64,000 bases of DNA from Acidimicrobiaceae bacterium (GTDB lineage: Bacteria > Actinomycetota > Acidimicrobiia > Acidimicrobiales > RAAP-2), in assembly GCA_003132165.1 (NCBI GenBank), contig PKWW01000060.1, positions 1-64,000 of the forward strand, read 5' to 3'. Made by a program: the position numbers and the translations under genes. The notes beneath the pieces are model-generated. The model saw only the letters and a program-made list of their open reading frames with translations. It was not told the DNA's origin and searched no databases. The first letter of the stretch is position 1. Every line of letters starts with the position of its first letter. Positions 63,442-64,000 of this stretch are shown here, one piece after another.

Positions 63442-64000
63442 ATGAAGTTGAATTCCCGTAAATGGCCCCAGATTTTTGCACTTGGCGTCAGCGTGACGAC
63501 GGCCTGCCTGTCGTTCGTGGTGCCAGCAAGCGCGGCCACTACCAATGTCAACGTTGTTGGCTATTCGGTCGTGGGACCAGCCTACAAGGCCCTCGAAGCG
63601 GCCTTTGAGGCTACACCCGCCGGCTCCAATGTCACTTTCACCAACACCTTTGGGGCGTCGGACACGGTGACCAACAACGTCGCAAACGGCCAGGCCGCCG
63701 ACCTGGTGAACCTGTCCTATCAATCCAACGTGCAAACGCTGGTCAACGACCAACTCGTGCCGTCGAACTGGACGTCACAGGAGTTGAACCAAGGGGGAGT
63801 GAATCCCACTCTCACCGGTAAGAGGCAGCAGACCACCTACAACGCCCCGGGCATCGTGACCGACTCGACCGTCGTGTTCATCACGCGCGCGGGCAATCCA
63901 CTCGGCATCAAGACCTGGAGCGACCTGACGAAGTCCGGAGTGCAGATTGTCACACCCAACCCCGCGACGTCGGGCAGCGCCAAGTGGAACCTGCTCGCCG
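63442..64000 (+). CDS. Sulfate ABC transporter substrate-binding protein (partial)
   Basis: This gene runs off the right end of the window; 186 residues are visible. A signal peptide ([26 protein letters not shown]) is followed by the sulfate/thiosulfate-binding protein pattern: [80 protein letters not shown]. It captures sulfate outside the membrane for the CysTWA permease, whose genes are expected just beyond the window. GAGGAG nine bases before ATG 63442 decides the start. Confidence 0.9.
   Translation, partial: MKLNSRKWPQIFALGVSVTTACLSFVVPASAATTNVNVVGYSVVGPAYKALEAAFEATPAGSNVTFTNTFGASDTVTNNVANGQAADLVNLSYQSNVQTLVNDQLVPSNWTSQELNQGGVNPTLTGKRQQTTYNAPGIVTDSTVVFITRAGNPLGIKTWSDLTKSGVQIVTPNPATSGSAKWNLLA

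Overview
The window is a contiguous stretch of a moderately GC-rich bacterial chromosome. It reads as actinobacterial, most likely class Acidimicrobiia. This is an inference from the order of the core block (nadK-recN-pyrG-NUDIX-xerD-M50 protease-trpS/scpA-scpB-rluB-aroH-tyrA-aroA-cmk-plsC-GT2-ispH-der) and from family-level recognition of the proteins; no taxonomic marker such as rRNA is present. No tRNA, rRNA, CRISPR array or insertion sequence was seen.

The left third (about 1-20.5 kb) is accessory. It holds a CMD-family protein, a frameshifted CHAP-domain secreted protein, and then from 3.4 to 12.4 kb a run of small, mostly secreted or membrane-anchored genes of little known function (SIMPL, DUF4232-like, Gmad2-like, a secreted Cys-repeat protein, a GerW/YtfJ-like protein, a 4-TM protein, GNAT, a lipoprotein, a DUF4177-like protein). 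Between these genes sits a previously unremarked ~47-bp directional repeat made of two adjacent hairpins. I count ten full or degenerate copies plus two truncated ones. All lie in the same orientation whatever the orientation of the flanking genes, so the region looks like a series of one-gene (occasionally multi-gene) units punctuated by the repeat. This is the most interesting structure in the window. After it come a secreted alpha/beta hydrolase, a zinc-ribbon DUF4389 membrane protein, a ~1150-residue beta-helix/Fn3/OmpA-like surface protein, about 1 kb with no convincing gene, and a two-gene phage-like pair.

From 20.6 kb on, the sequence is mostly core: an EF-G-like GTPase, small metabolic enzymes (VOC, M20 hydrolase, PAP2 phosphatase, flavin monooxygenase, alpha/beta hydrolase, two methyltransferases), then NAD kinase, RecN, CTP synthase, XerD, chromosome-segregation ScpAB, the aromatic amino-acid genes (aroH, tyrA, aroA), cmk and plsC in a tightly overlapping operon, ispH, a radical-SAM DUF512 protein, Der, and a tryptophan block with trpD divergent from trpCFBA.

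The right end (53-64 kb) is a two-carbon metabolism neighbourhood: acetate uptake (SatP type), acetyl-CoA synthetase, PEP synthase and an acetyl-CoA hydrolase/transferase, mixed with an FAD amine-oxidase-like enzyme, an old-yellow-enzyme flavoprotein and a fumarylacetoacetase-family hydrolase. The window ends inside a sulfate-binding periplasmic protein gene.

Many transcription-unit-initial genes carry a TANNNT hexamer exactly six bases before ATG/GTG and no Shine-Dalgarno sequence (3541, 10623, 12106, 23415, 25116-, 36685-, 36741, 44916-, 44966, 49441). This suggests that leaderless mRNAs are common in this organism, and it was used to correct several start codons.
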